The notes beneath the pieces are model-generated. The model saw only the letters and a program-made list of their open reading frames with translations. It was not told where the DNA came from and searched no databases. Below are positions 1 to 14,100 of a stretch of 64,000 nucleotides of DNA, piece by piece. The translations under genes were made by a program, and so were the position numbers. Every line of letters begins with the position of its first letter. Position 1 is the first letter of the stretch. The stretch is from Serpula lacrymans var. lacrymans S7.9 (taxonomy: Eukaryota > Basidiomycota > Agaricomycetes > Boletales > Serpulaceae). The stretch spans positions 926,061 through 990,060 of the forward strand of contig NW_006763299.1 in NCBI RefSeq assembly GCF_000218685.1, written 5' to 3'.

Positions 1-1
1 C

Positions 2-3000
2 GATCATTACTACCACATTAGGGCACAAGGCACAACAGCTCAGGAGCTCGCCGAAGCCGCTGGTAAAGATCAGAAAGAAGGAGGATTCGAAAAAATAGTT
101 CCAAAACATCTCCACGATTACAAAGACGTATTCGATAAGGAGTCATTGGATGCATTGCCAGAGAGACGCCAATGGGATCATGCCATAGAACTCATCCCAG
201 GCGACCACACTCTGGACTGCAAATGTTATCCATTAGCTTTAGGAGAACAAGAACAATTAGATGCGTTCATAAACGAAAACCTCGAATCAGGAAGAATCAG
301 ACCTTCCAAATCACAATTCGCATCACCGTTCTTCTTCATCAAAAAGAAAGATGGAAAACTTAGACCTGTCCAAGACTACCGGAGATTGAATGATATCACC
401 ATCAAGAATAGATACCCGCTACCTCTGATAAATGAACTTGTAGACAAGCTCAGGGGCGCGAAATACTTTACAAAGTTAGATATCAGATGGGGATACAACA
501 ATATCCGTATCAAGGATGGAGATGAACACAAAGCAGCCTTCAGAACGAATAGGGGGCTCTTTGAACCGTTAGTGATGTTCTTTGGACTCACGAATTCACC
601 AGCAACATTTCAAACGATGATGAATGCGCTGTTTAAAGATTTGATTGATGACGGAAAGGTAGTAATATACCTCGACGACATCATGATCTTCACAAGAACG
701 ATTGAAGAACACCGCGCAATGACGCGTAGAGTGTTAGATATCTTAAGGAAGAATAACCTTTACTTGAAACCTGAAAAATGCGATTTCGAAGAGACCTCAA
801 CAGAGTACTTAGGTCTCATCATTTCCGAAAACGAAATCCGCATGGATCCAGTCAAAGTAAAAGGAATTATGGAATGGCCAGAATGCAAATCCAAAAAGGA
901 AGTACAAGCATTCTTGGGTTTCGTAAACTTCTATAGAAGATTCATCGAAGGCTTTGGGTTGATCGCCAAGCCATTAACTAAATTGACCGGGAAAGTAGAG
1001 TTCGTGTGGGGACAGGAACAGATCGACGCCTTTAACGGATTAAAAACCCGTGTCGGATCGACTCCCGTACTCGCCTTACCTACCGATGACGGACAATTTA
1101 AAATTGAAGCTGATAGCAGCGATTACGCGATGGGAGTAGTTCTATCACAGATGCAAGATGGGAAATGGAAACCTATTGCATATCTTTCAAAAGCGCTAAA
1201 CCCCACAGAGCGCAACTATGAGATCTATGATAAAGAACTCCTGGCCATAATGACTGCGTTAGACGAGTGGAGACATTATCTTGTTGATGCAAAAGAGGTG
1301 TTTGAGATCTGGACAGACCACCAGAATCTCCTATATTACAAACAACCTCAAAAGCTCAACAGACGACAAGCTAGATGGGTTATGGAATTGAGCAACTATC
1401 ACTTTACGCTCCACCACATTCCAGGTACAAAACACATCAAAGCAGACCTTCTCTCGAGACGAGCAGATCATGAAAGGGGAGTGGATGATAATGAAGACGT
1501 AATCGTTCTAAAAGCAGAACATTTCCGTATGATGATTTCACACACTGAAAGACAACGCATGGCAGAGCAATCAGCCGATGCAGTGGAATTGTACAAATGG
1601 ATTTGCAAAAGAATGATGAACGTAGACGAAGTAGCGCGGAAGATGATAGAGAAAGGAGAAGATAGAGAGAAAGGAATTTGGATGGAGGATGAGATGTTGA
1701 TCTTCAAAGGGAGAATCTATATTCCCAAAGACGGGAAATTACGAGAACATATCATTAAAGAAAACCATGATTCCACGATAGCAGGACACCCCGGACAGTA
1801 TAAAACCAAAGAACTGGTAACTAGATGGTATTGGTGGCCGTACATGGACAGAGATATCCGGAAATACGTAGAAGGCTGTGAAACGTGTCAACGCACTAAG
1901 ATTAACCATCAAAAGAAAGCGGCACCGTTACACCCAAATGAAATCCCAACCAGACCATGGGAAATCATTACCACAGACCTAATCGGACCACTGCCGGAAT
2001 CTCTCGGTTATAATATGATACTCGTAGTAGTAGATCGATTCTCTAAGATGATAAAAGTCATGCCGACTTATGACAAAGTAACGTCAGAAGGAGTAGCCAG
2101 ATTATTTAGAGACAATGTCTTTAGAAATCACGGCATACCAGAGAAGATCATTTCGGATAGGGGACCGCAATACGTCTCCAATTTCATGAAAGATCTCTAC
2201 AAACTCCTTGGGATAAAAGGAAATCCCTCGACCGCTTATCACCCCCAGACGGACGGACAAACGGAACGAATTAACCAAGAGATAGAACAGTATCTCAGAA
2301 TATTCGTAAACCATAAACAAACGGATTGGGCAGAATGGCTACCATTAGCGGAATTTTCGTACAACAACAAATCACACTCCGCAACTGGTTATAGCCCCTT
2401 CTTCCTAAATTCCGGACAACATCCGAAAGTCGCGAAGGGAATTAGAAGTACGGTAAAGACGGAAAGTGCAGAAGAGTTTGTAAAGAGGATGGAAGAGACA
2501 AGGAAAGAAGCAGAAAAATTGCTGGTAAAAGCAGCAGAGAACATGAAAAAACAGTACGATAAAGGGAAAAGAGAGGCTATCGTTTACAAAGAAGGCGACA
2601 AGGTATATGTTGAAGCAGAACATATTACTACCGATAGACCTGCAAAAAAACTCGATGATAAAAGACACGGACCCTTCTCCATCGAAAAGAAAATAGGTGA
2701 AGGAGCCTATAAGCTGAAACTTCCTGGACGATGGAAGAACATACATCCGGTTTTTAACGAGAAACTGCTAACACCATTCAGAGAACCAGAATTCGAAACA
2801 CAGAAAAAACCAAAAACCGCACCACCGGTGATAGTGGACGGAATTAAAGAATACGAGGTAGAAGAAGTTCTAGACTCACGATTGAAACGTGGGAAACTAG
2901 AATATTTAGTACATTGGAAAGACTTTCCTAAAGAGGATCGCACATGGGAAACCGAGTCAAACCTGAAACATTCATCGAAACTCGTAAAACAGTTTCACAA

Positions 3001-3244
3001 CAAAAACCCTAGTGCACCTCGAAGGATAGAATTTACTCTAAACTATCAACCCTTCGAAAACTTTACTATTCCAACTAAAATTCGAAAATCACTATACAAT
3101 TGGGAAACGGGCAGACTAGACTCTCACTTTCGGGACGAAAGTCCTAAGGGGGGGGTAATGTCACGATCGTACCCATCTGACTCAGCTTTCTTATCTAATC
3201 AAGAGATAGAGACTCTTATTTCACCTTATCTAATCTCTTCCTGA
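2..3244 (+). CDS. Ty3/Gypsy chromovirus pol (5' end outside window)
   Basis: Retrotransposon polyprotein that copies and integrates the element. The frame is open to the left window edge, so protease and gag lie outside. Domains in order: reverse transcriptase with the catalytic YLDD near 667-678; RNase H with the ARWVMEL and HIKADLLSRR connection motifs; integrase with an HHCC zinc finger (CETCQRTK near 1880-1905) and DDE core (TTDLIGPLPES, ISDRGPQYV, then the Glu in TDGQTERINQE); then a chromodomain (EYEVEEVLDSR to LVHWKDFPKEDRTWE, about 2850-2970). No stop or frameshift is visible. The stop at 3242-3244 lies 86 nt inside the 3' LTR, so the C-terminal about 28 residues are encoded by LTR sequence. 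Either that tail is real or the functional product is processed before it. The element could have been active recently. Confidence 0.95.
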   Translation, partial: DHYYHIRAQGTTAQELAEAAGKDQKEGGFEKIVPKHLHDYKDVFDKESLDALPERRQWDHAIELIPGDHTLDCKCYPLALGEQEQLDAFINENLESGRIRPSKSQFASPFFFIKKKDGKLRPVQDYRRLNDITIKNRYPLPLINELVDKLRGAKYFTKLDIRWGYNNIRIKDGDEHKAAFRTNRGLFEPLVMFFGLTNSPATFQTMMNALFKDLIDDGKVVIYLDDIMIFTRTIEEHRAMTRRVLDILRKNNLYLKPEKCDFEETSTEYLGLIISENEIRMDPVKVKGIMEWPECKSKKEVQAFLGFVNFYRRFIEGFGLIAKPLTKLTGKVEFVWGQEQIDAFNGLKTRVGSTPVLALPTDDGQFKIEADSSDYAMGVVLSQMQDGKWKPIAYLSKALNPTERNYEIYDKELLAIMTALDEWRHYLVDAKEVFEIWTDHQNLLYYKQPQKLNRRQARWVMELSNYHFTLHHIPGTKHIKADLLSRRADHERGVDDNEDVIVLKAEHFRMMISHTERQRMAEQSADAVELYKWICKRMMNVDEVARKMIEKGEDREKGIWMEDEMLIFKGRIYIPKDGKLREHIIKENHDSTIAGHPGQYKTKELVTRWYWWPYMDRDIRKYVEGCETCQRTKINHQKKAAPLHPNEIPTRPWEIITTDLIGPLPESLGYNMILVVVDRFSKMIKVMPTYDKVTSEGVARLFRDNVFRNHGIPEKIISDRGPQYVSNFMKDLYKLLGIKGNPSTAYHPQTDGQTERINQEIEQYLRIFVNHKQTDWAEWLPLAEFSYNNKSHSATGYSPFFLNSGQHPKVAKGIRSTVKTESAEEFVKRMEETRKEAEKLLVKAAENMKKQYDKGKREAIVYKEGDKVYVEAEHITTDRPAKKLDDKRHGPFSIEKKIGEGAYKLKLPGRWKNIHPVFNEKLLTPFREPEFETQKKPKTAPPVIVDGIKEYEVEEVLDSRLKRGKLEYLVHWKDFPKEDRTWETESNLKHSSKLVKQFHNKNPSAPRRIEFTLNYQPFENFTIPTKIRKSLYNWETGRLDSHFRDESPKGGVMSRSYPSDSAFLSNQEIETLISPYLISS
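3144..3158 (+). other. Polypurine tract of the Ty3 element
   Basis: An eight-G run within CCTAAGGGGGGGGTAA lies immediately 5' of the TGTCACG start of the 3' LTR. This is the expected priming site for plus-strand DNA synthesis. Confidence 0.75.
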
Positions 3245-3513
3245 TCTAATCTTATCAAGTATCACGTGATCTATTAGTAATACACATTACCAATCAGTCT
3301 CACTACATACACATGTTAATTACCAATACGCTACGTCATACCTCCCCGTAGCCTCATGTTCTTTACTATATAACTAGCACGATATCCATGTACATACCCC
3401 AGTTGTAGATTTACTCTTTTATACTTGCTTGTCCAACACTTGTTGAGATTTAAGTCCTACGCTGCTCGGGTCACCGGCATACAGCTAGGGTCTTTACAGC
3501 GTACTCGGTGACA
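3159..3513 (+). mobile_element. 3' LTR of the Ty3/Gypsy element
   Basis: Starts TGTCAC directly after the polypurine tract and ends GTGACA, a perfect 6-bp terminal inverted repeat, giving 355 bp. A TATATAA box sits at 3367-3373. The solo LTR at 49213-49626 has the same architecture (TGTTAC...GTAACA), which supports this end. A TTTACA at 3493-3498 is the alternative right end. The 5' LTR is outside the window, so the target-site duplication (GCAGT if the end is 3513) cannot be checked here. Confidence 0.75.
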
Positions 3514-4359
3514 GCAGTAAGTTGAGTCATCATTTTGACTGTTTTACTTGTTTTGAGCCACTTTACTTCCTTGAGACAGGTCTTGACAATCTCGAATATG
3601 TTTTTTTGGGACGGAGCACTGTCATCATCATCGAGGACAAGCCACTCGCGAGCTGCTTCGACTTCTGCTGTATGCATGGCTTCATCATTGGCAAGATCTT
3701 CATCTTCTCCGGCTACTGCTTCTGCAAGATCCTTTTGGGTATTCTGTTCCGATGCATTGGTAAGTCACTTATAATCACTGGACCATGGTTACTGATCACA
3801 CCTGAAGCTCCTGTTCATCGAATTTATCATCCTCGATAGGGCCAGATTCAGTGCGGGAGATGCAAAACTCCATCAGATCCATGTCGGTTATGGCTTCCTC
3901 AATGTCATACCAACCCTCAACATCGACATCTTCTGTCTCGGGATTGTAAACGGCGTCCTTGCGCATTAGAGTGGTGTCGCGTGAGAAGCCAAATCTCTCG
4001 AGCTTCGCACAGTCTTCAGCTGCCTTTTTCCAGTGTGCTTTATGGCGGTAAAAAGTTGCTCGAGAATCTTTTGTGTACACCACGGGCTGCATGCGCTGTC
4101 AAATTTTCAATCAAAACTTTTTATAGTGAATTACCATGTTGCTCACCTTCATTGGGTTCTGTTGCACAGAAAACTTTTTCGCATACAACTGCCTTGCAAC
4201 TGTGAGAGAACCAGTCGATGACACACTGGCATCACTGTCACTGCCAGAATCTTCATAGTCTGATTCGCCGTCACACTGGGTTGGCCCAGATACGAACTTG
4301 CCCTGGGCTGAGGTTCTCTGCAGTTTGGCCCGTGCGGCCTTCTTTCCAGTACGTCCCAT
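3514..4359 (-). pseudogene. Unrecognised gene truncated by the Ty3 insertion
   Basis: Three phase-consistent exons on the minus strand: 4359-4147 from an ATG at 4359, 4095-3802, and 3743 onward. Both introns are GT-AG (GTGAGC...TGACAG, 51 nt; GTGTGA...GAACAG, 58 nt). The product starts MGRTGKKAARAKLQ, has a Ser/Asp/Glu-rich stretch near residues 25-45, and contains YTKDSRATFYRHKAHWKKAA, a Lys/Arg-rich helix-like segment. Exon 3 is acidic (DDDDSAP) and ends in IFEIVKTCLKEVKW. It runs straight into the LTR of the plus-strand retrotransposon, after which only a few LTR-derived codons remain before a stop. The 3' part of the gene should lie beyond the element, left of the window. I do not recognise the family; it looks like a nuclear or transposon-associated agaricomycete protein, but that is only an impression. 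Confidence 0.6.
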
Positions 4360-4890
4360 CGTAAATTCGAGTTTGTCAAGTGCGTCAACAGGTTTTGAGT
4401 AGAGGGAGAGAGTGCATGTCAATTTCGGTACTTTTAGCTCCAAATTTTGCGACTGAAAATTGAGACTTTTTATGGAAAATTTAAAACATCAGATATTGCC
4501 TATTTTAACGCATAGATTACATCCCCGTTGACAGAAATCGAATCGGCAAAAAATTTGGCCCGCTACAGAGGCGCGGCCAAAGTGTGTCGCGCACTGCAGT
4601 CCGGGTAAGGTCCGTTCGTGAATTGTGGGTGGTAGCCCGTGAATCGCCAATGAGTGCGTGGGCGGTGAAGAGAGAAGACAGCATACACACCATGTATTTG
4701 ATACACCATGTCGGAAACAACGGTCTTCAGTCACGATGCTTTTCGGAATCGGGCCATAAGGGGAAGGTCGAGGTGGGCGTGTTATCGAGAATCTGTGTGG
4801 GAAAGCTGAGCTGGAGAGGGCGGATAAGTCCCACGGGGGAGAGTGGTTGTTGAGAATTGTGGAGATATTCGCAGAGGTCAGAGCGTTGTG
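4360..4890. other. Divergent intergenic region
   Basis: About 530 bp between the start of the truncated minus-strand gene and the PAK kinase ATG. No convincing coding exon is seen. It presumably held promoters for both genes. An in-frame GTG-initiated extension reaches 4843 but has no ATG. Confidence 0.5.
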
Positions 4891-7505
<2,615 letters not shown>

Positions 7506-8102
7506 CCACCGCTGACGTTCCCCGTGCTCACTTCTCTCTCACCTCTTAACAGTCCATTCATATTTGGATATCTGCCTCTTTGTGTCATTCGTCTTTTGGC
7601 ATCTAAACACCATTCTTTCATTTCTGCAAGCAATTCCATCACTCGGTTGGTAAAATACCATGGCCTCCTCCTCCCCCCTTTTTTTTTCGCAATGTTGGCG
7701 ATGCAAATGGTCTTTCACTGTTGTCCATGTTGACTTGTCCTCTCGAGTCTGTAATACCTCCCCTATCGGTTTACCTGTTTGTGCGATGATAATCACCATA
7801 GAAAAAAAAAGCCAGGAGGGGTGCTGTGTTTTTTTTTTTACAGTGTCCCTTCTTTATAGTGTTTTCATGTCGTCCTTACTATCTTGTTTCAATCTTCTCT
7901 CTGTAATCCATGCGTCCAAATTGTGTCAATATGATCGGACTATTTCAACATATGTCTGATGGAGTAGTCTGTAGAGTTGGAAATGCAATGAAATAGAAGT
8001 GTCGGATGCCTCGAATGCGTATATGTACATGTGAGAATGTCCCGGTAAAGGAAGTAACTATCGACGAAGCCTGATGAGACAGCTTCAACGTCCAGGAGGA
8101 TT
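7506..8102. other. Convergent intergenic region (PAK / TEL1 3' ends)
   Basis: About 600 bp of T-rich sequence with homopolymer runs near 7677-7688 and 7831-7841. It probably holds both 3' UTRs and polyadenylation sites. No gene is supported. Confidence 0.5.
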
Positions 8103-11100
8103 TCAAAAGTGAGGACTCCATCCTATGAGAAATCACCGCTCAGTGCCTCCTCTGACTAACTTCGAAAATAAAAAATAAAATAAAAAAATAAGACTTACCA
8201 TGGAATATCGTAGCCAAGTTAACGATGTCCGTCGCTTCGGCGATGAGTGCATTGACGGTATACTCCACGCTCAGCGACCTGTCCAGCTTCCGAGAGACGG
8301 AGGACAGCGCACGATCGGCCGCCTCATCGGCACTGCCGCTCGTCATGTCGATACCAATGCCGAGGCGCGTGTGGTTGTCGCGCGTGATATGCTCGTTGCT
8401 GCTGCCCTGGACCTTCTTGATCTTGAACTCGCTTGCCGTCCTGGACATCAGGCCATTACATCAGCAGGCGTTTACTTTACGAGTGCAGAGGAGGGAGGAG
8501 GGAGGAGGGAGGAACGTACCATGAGTGGAGGGGGTCGTATTTGAACACTTCGAGCACGGTCATGATCACGTCAGAGCGATCGCGCAGAACGCGAAGCGTC
8601 TCTTCAGCACATCGCTGGAACACGCCCTGAGTGCCTGACATCCCCATACCATCGACCATATCTCGGGTCATTCGGAAGGGTACACGTTCTGGGACCTGGA
8701 GCAGTTTTCCCTGATAAAGGGCGTAAGTATGCCTTAAAGGCGCATATCAAGAAGAAAAAATAACAGCGGCTACCTGATCGAATGCTATCCCAAGATCGAT
8801 GTGAACAACCTCCCCCGTGCCGTTATCAATCAGTATATTGGAAATGTGACGATCTCCCAGACCGAGAATATGACCAACGATGGAGGTTGTGGCGACGCTG
8901 CGCACGTACTTTAAGCGCATCGCAAACCAGCTGTTCGGGTCCTTGTGTTTTTCAGTAAAATAGTGTCTCATCACTGGTTTGCATCTTTCCCTGATATGCT
9001 TATACATTGCGATCAGGGGCTTCTCTTGCTCTGGATACTTTTTGCGCTCCATCGCCAACATACCCCCAGCTTCACTGTACTTGTAATCTCCGGGTCGATA
9101 TCTGGGTGAAAAGGCGTGAGCGATGTAGACCCCAAGCATAGTATGCAATACTCACCGAATATGAGCTGCCTCTAGCCATAATCGTAGTGGAGTAGTATTA
9201 CCCACAAATTCTAACACTCCGGCTTGAGCTCCCAGAGGTATTACCATGTATCCGCGAACGCTGAGCGCCCGTCGTCTAGTCTCCCGGTCGAATTTAAGAA
9301 CGACATTGACCAGAGAGAACACTTGTTCCATTACTGCATCTTGCCTCAAATCGTCTTCACCTTCACCCTTGAACTGATAAAAACGTACGTCAACGCACAG
9401 CACGTCACCGCAAACCACGCGAAGCATACCAATTGTCTATACTTTTCGCCGTCACTGCCATGACAAAAAATAATCTTCGGCATGTTTATGCCGCCAGCTG
9501 TCGTGAATGTAGTGTCATAATGGGATATCCAGACGCAATTGTCGTATCGAAGGGTTGCGTCCAGAGGAATGGCTCTAGTCATTACGGGAACTTGTATATC
9601 TCGTATTCCTCGAATAAGGAGTCTTTTGTGAACCTCATGAGGTGGCTTGACTTTTTTAGCCCGAATGTCACTTCCTACCGGATGTTTGGCCCATTGAACG
9701 GAAACGGCACAAACTTGCTCTACCGCCCGGACCCTGCTTCCGTGGATAGCGTCATTTCGAAGTCGGTCGAAGATATCGTCAGCGGCAGCTGCGCGCCCAG
9801 TCTGTGATGGAGAAGGTTCGTGTCGTGACGAACTCCTAATACCGACCACCGGCTGCTCTGGACGTAGAGAATAAACCTGATAAAGGCTGTGGAAAGGGTG
9901 TTCTTGGCACATGCGCAAAACCAGATCCTGTAAATTCTGCTGGTTCTTAGGCAAATCTGGAGCATGTAAATTTGAGATGCGTGCTGAAAGCTGGTGCGCC
10001 AGAAAAACAAATTTTCGTGAAGGTACCCGACCGAGAGCAACTTGTACTTTATCTTGGAGTGGCTGGTTCTCAAAGTTAGCAAACCAAAGTGTACACAAGC
10101 GAATTGGACTGTCGTCATCAAATTCGTCAGAGGAAGCCAAGCAACGCGAGTACATGTCCAGAGCCTGTTCAAGAAACGAATTCTGAGCTTCACTATGCTG
10201 TTGGTATAAGTGTTGGTCGGTATCAAAGAGCGTTTGTGCCTTCTTCCGTTCGCGTTCCCGCCTGTTAAATTCGTTTGTCCCCTTCACCAAGCTTTGCAGT
10301 TGACTTTCATAGCTCGAGATCTCCTGTAGCTTGCGATCCATATATATTTTCCATCGAACAGCATCAGGAGAATTGAAGATGGCGTGGTATTGCTGATCAG
10401 CAAATATAGCACATTGGCGATAGACATTCGCGCAAGCCGAATCGGATGAATTGGCTCGTTGCTCGACCTCAACTGCAAGTTCAGTCGCTGGATGAAAAAA
10501 GTTGGCCATGATATCGGTCGGCTTTTCCAAACAAGCTTCCGAAGTCCAGGAACCCTACGAGACTGCTACATGAGCGGTGTAAAATCACACAGCAAGCCAC
10601 CTACCAAGCGGGAAAGAAGAAGTGCTTTTTTCTTGTTGGACTCCATATCAATAATTGCGTTTTCGCTGGTTGCATGGTTGATTGCTTCTTTCAGAAACTG
10701 TACGGCTAACTTCTGCTCATTTTGGTCCCAAAGAACATTCGCAAATTCCTGAGATACCTCGGGAGTAGGGAACTTCTCCAACCGTTGAGCTTTGATGATT
10801 GCGTTTAGGGCAATTTGAAGCTGCTTAGATCCTCGAGCAGCCTGTGAGAGATGAACAAGACATGTTTTTTCGATGTCTACCAAGGTGCGGATGAACGGTG
10901 TGAGAAGATTTCCTATCTGCTCACGTTCCTCCCTTTGCCTAACAGAGCGCACCAACGACATGCGTGTTGCCATGATACTCTCCAGATCAGCAAAACTGCA
11001 CAGAGTCGTCAGTGTTAGAAGCTCGTTCAGATGCTAAATATACAGACTCAAACTCGGCTTCCAGGTGAACAAAGTCAGACCATTCGGAGACGGCAGTATT

Positions 11101-14100
11101 TTGCTTCTGTAGACGATCTTGAATCGGTCTACTTCTCCACCTGCTTATCTGACCGAGGCACATAAGGTTCTGTGTGACTTCACGAATTTCCATCATATTC
11201 TCTGTCCCCAATATACGAAGCCGTTCCATCTCGTCGCGCTGCGCCTGTTGAAGAATCGTGTCAATGGTCTGAGGATTGCGTTCGCGGTATATTGCCCGGA
11301 GAGCTCGATAAAGCGATATCCCAGAGTCTGCATCTCTTTTGTCTGGTAGGTCCCAAGTCTCTGTTCGCCATCCTAAGCGATAACTCATGGCATATGATCC
11401 CATCTCGGAATCAAATCCAAAGTGTGAATTCTGTAGAGCACCTATAGCAAGATTATTGAAACCGAATGCATGAAAGGCTCGCAAAAGTCCCTCTGTATCG
11501 GAAGATTCTGACCTGTCTGCCTCCAAAGCAGCACCATGGAAACGGAATGCCTTCTCCCATTGCTTCTCGTGATGAAAACGTTTGATCAAGAATTCGCGCA
11601 AGTCTGGAGTTTGAATCCCATAAAATCCATCAGGTTCGTCGATATGACTGTAGATTTCAAACAAGATATGTTCGGCGTGAAGGCTATCGTTCGTAGACAC
11701 TTGATATTCCAAGGAAAGCTCCAAAAATAATAGGGCAGTCGTGTAAGCACCGCAGGTAACGGCACTTCTTGCAAGAATTCCATAATCGACGCCGAGCCAT
11801 TTATCATGGGCCAGAGCATCGGTCGTATTATTTGGTCGAAAATGGCGCAGATGCAAGATAACATCGACGATGCAGCGTAGACATGATACATGCGAGTCAT
11901 CCGCTTGAAGGATAACACTCATATATTCGGAGAGCTTATTTCGATTCCCAGAAGGTGTGTCGAATGATGCTTTTGTGGATAAGTCACCCTGTAACAAGGT
12001 GTGGGTCAAAACTGGCAGCATATCTTCGGCGAGCGTTATATCAGACTGTAAGATGTGAGAGAATTGTGCGTAGAAGGGATTGTCCGAAGCTAGGACATCA
12101 CAGAGTAGAATCGTGATCATGCTTATCCATTGAGAGAATTCTACCCCTAATTGAATGTCCCAATTTTGCAGTTCTTCGACAGAACGCACCGGTCTGGTTT
12201 TAGGCACCACAGGGTATTGCTGAAGATATTCCAGCGGAGCCCGATTCTCGAAAGACCATGCTTGCAAGAATAGTTCTTCGGAAGACACAGACATAAGCGA
12301 ACGGAGAGTACGGTAAGACATGTTAACTTGGGTAGAAGAAGTGCTATCCAGCATTGCAAGTAGCGACTGCACAATCGATTGCTGTGGTGAAGCGTCACCC
12401 AACGCGACCCGCCTCCTCCCGCCACGTCGGTGTCGCCCTCGCACAGATTGTGGATATGATTGTTCTCTGTCAAAACTGGAGATATCGCCGGAATTTTGAA
12501 TCAAGAGTGAAGCAAAAGCGTCTACATCATCATTTCGTAGGTGTACTTTGGATGGGATGCACTCCTTGAGACGCCAGAAGTCTACTGTTGCGAACCGGAT
12601 TGTATCGTACTTCTGCTCGATAGATACATCGCGTAGACGCCTCACTAGACGAAATTTATTCGATGTGATTCGATAGTCACTAAGGATGGCTGATAGCTTT
12701 TCAGACGTGATATCCTCGTATATGGACATTAACTCCGAAGAAGGCTGGTGTGGCCAAGCTGGTATTGCCTTCAGAACCTGTGACTTGGTTTTTGCAGGCC
12801 GACAAAGTTTTAGCGCCTGCTCGTCGATCCATCTAAGGAGATCATTTCCTAGCTCCATGATGGAGGTATCCCGAGTGTTGGCAGCATAATCATAGGCTAT
12901 GGCGCACACGCTGATCAGGACATCAGGGAAGTGATGATCGATTTCAGTAGTTTGCCTGTATAGACCAAAAGCCCATTCCAAATACGATCGAGCCACTTGT
13001 GTTAAGTCGGTCTGCGCCAATAAGGAAGTGGCCTGATGGATAAGGGTATGAAGCAAGACAGAATCCTCGAAACAATCGTGCCAAACAGATACTAGGATAG
13101 ATATGCCGTTCAGTAAACGTATCTGTTCATTGACCAAAGGTGTGTGCTGAATATCTGCAAATAACTGATGAAGTACGTGAAAGGTGGTGGCTTTCCTATT
13201 GTGATTGGCGATCTTGGAGGTTAACCACCGCAAAGCTCGTAGAATAGTGATAGTAGCGAAAGTGGGAAGATTGGGATTATGAACATCAAAATCCCCCAAA
13301 GTTCGGTATTGATTCACTTTCTGGAAAACCAGTATGGCCTTGTCCGATTCTCCTGAGCTACGTAAACCTTGTATTATGGCACCATTCGGAGAGAAATCTT
13401 GGTCTCCAAGTGTGCGCAAAACGGCAGCGACGATGCTATCAACATTTCGTGTAAGACATTCATCAAATCCACCTAATGCATCCAGAGGTACTCCTTTTGA
13501 TTGAAGGAGTTCCTCAAGGCTGTGGGATGACCCACCGACTTCCCCTACATCTTCATCCAGCCAGTACACGAGCTGAAAACCAACAAGGTCGCCTAAGCAG
13601 GTGCGTGTACCTTCGATGGGAGAATTTTGAACAGCAGCACAATGATTAGCGAAGAGTCTCTGCCCATGGACGATAGCTTCCATATCTGGACCTCCTGCTA
13701 TCATGTTAGTAGGCGTAAAGGCACGAAACGTAGCTTCAGCACATTCTTTCCTATTCTTGTAACCTAGAAGATGAGGAGGTAATCGCAAAATATCTTGCAG
13801 CGCCTGCCTTATCGAATAGGCAATCTGAGAAGCGTACGCTTCAAACAGCTGAGAAGGACACGTCAAGCCAAGCCTTTCAGAAACACCAGAAAGGATAGAT
13901 TGGATGTGGAGAGCATAATGTGGGCTGTGAAAGGCCGCCTCCAGCAAGTGCCAATATGGCCCACGTCTGACGGCGGAGCTTATAATCATGATGTTGCCCA
14001 GCGTCAACATTCGGGTGAGCATATACTCATAGCTAGAAGGGCTAGACATCAGAAAACTTCCATACGGCGAGTTATCAATGCGCACTTTTGGAGATCCTTA

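Noticed and set aside
3493..3498. TTTACA as the right end of the Ty3 LTR
   Set aside because: Gives TG...CA ends only; GTGACA at 3508-3513 gives a perfect 6-bp inverted repeat like the solo LTR at 49213. Kept as an alternative until the 5' LTR can be compared.
11044..11047. Donor GTATAT for TEL1 intron 4
   Set aside because: Looks better than GTCTGT but leads to a stop with every nearby acceptor; GTCTGT keeps phase.
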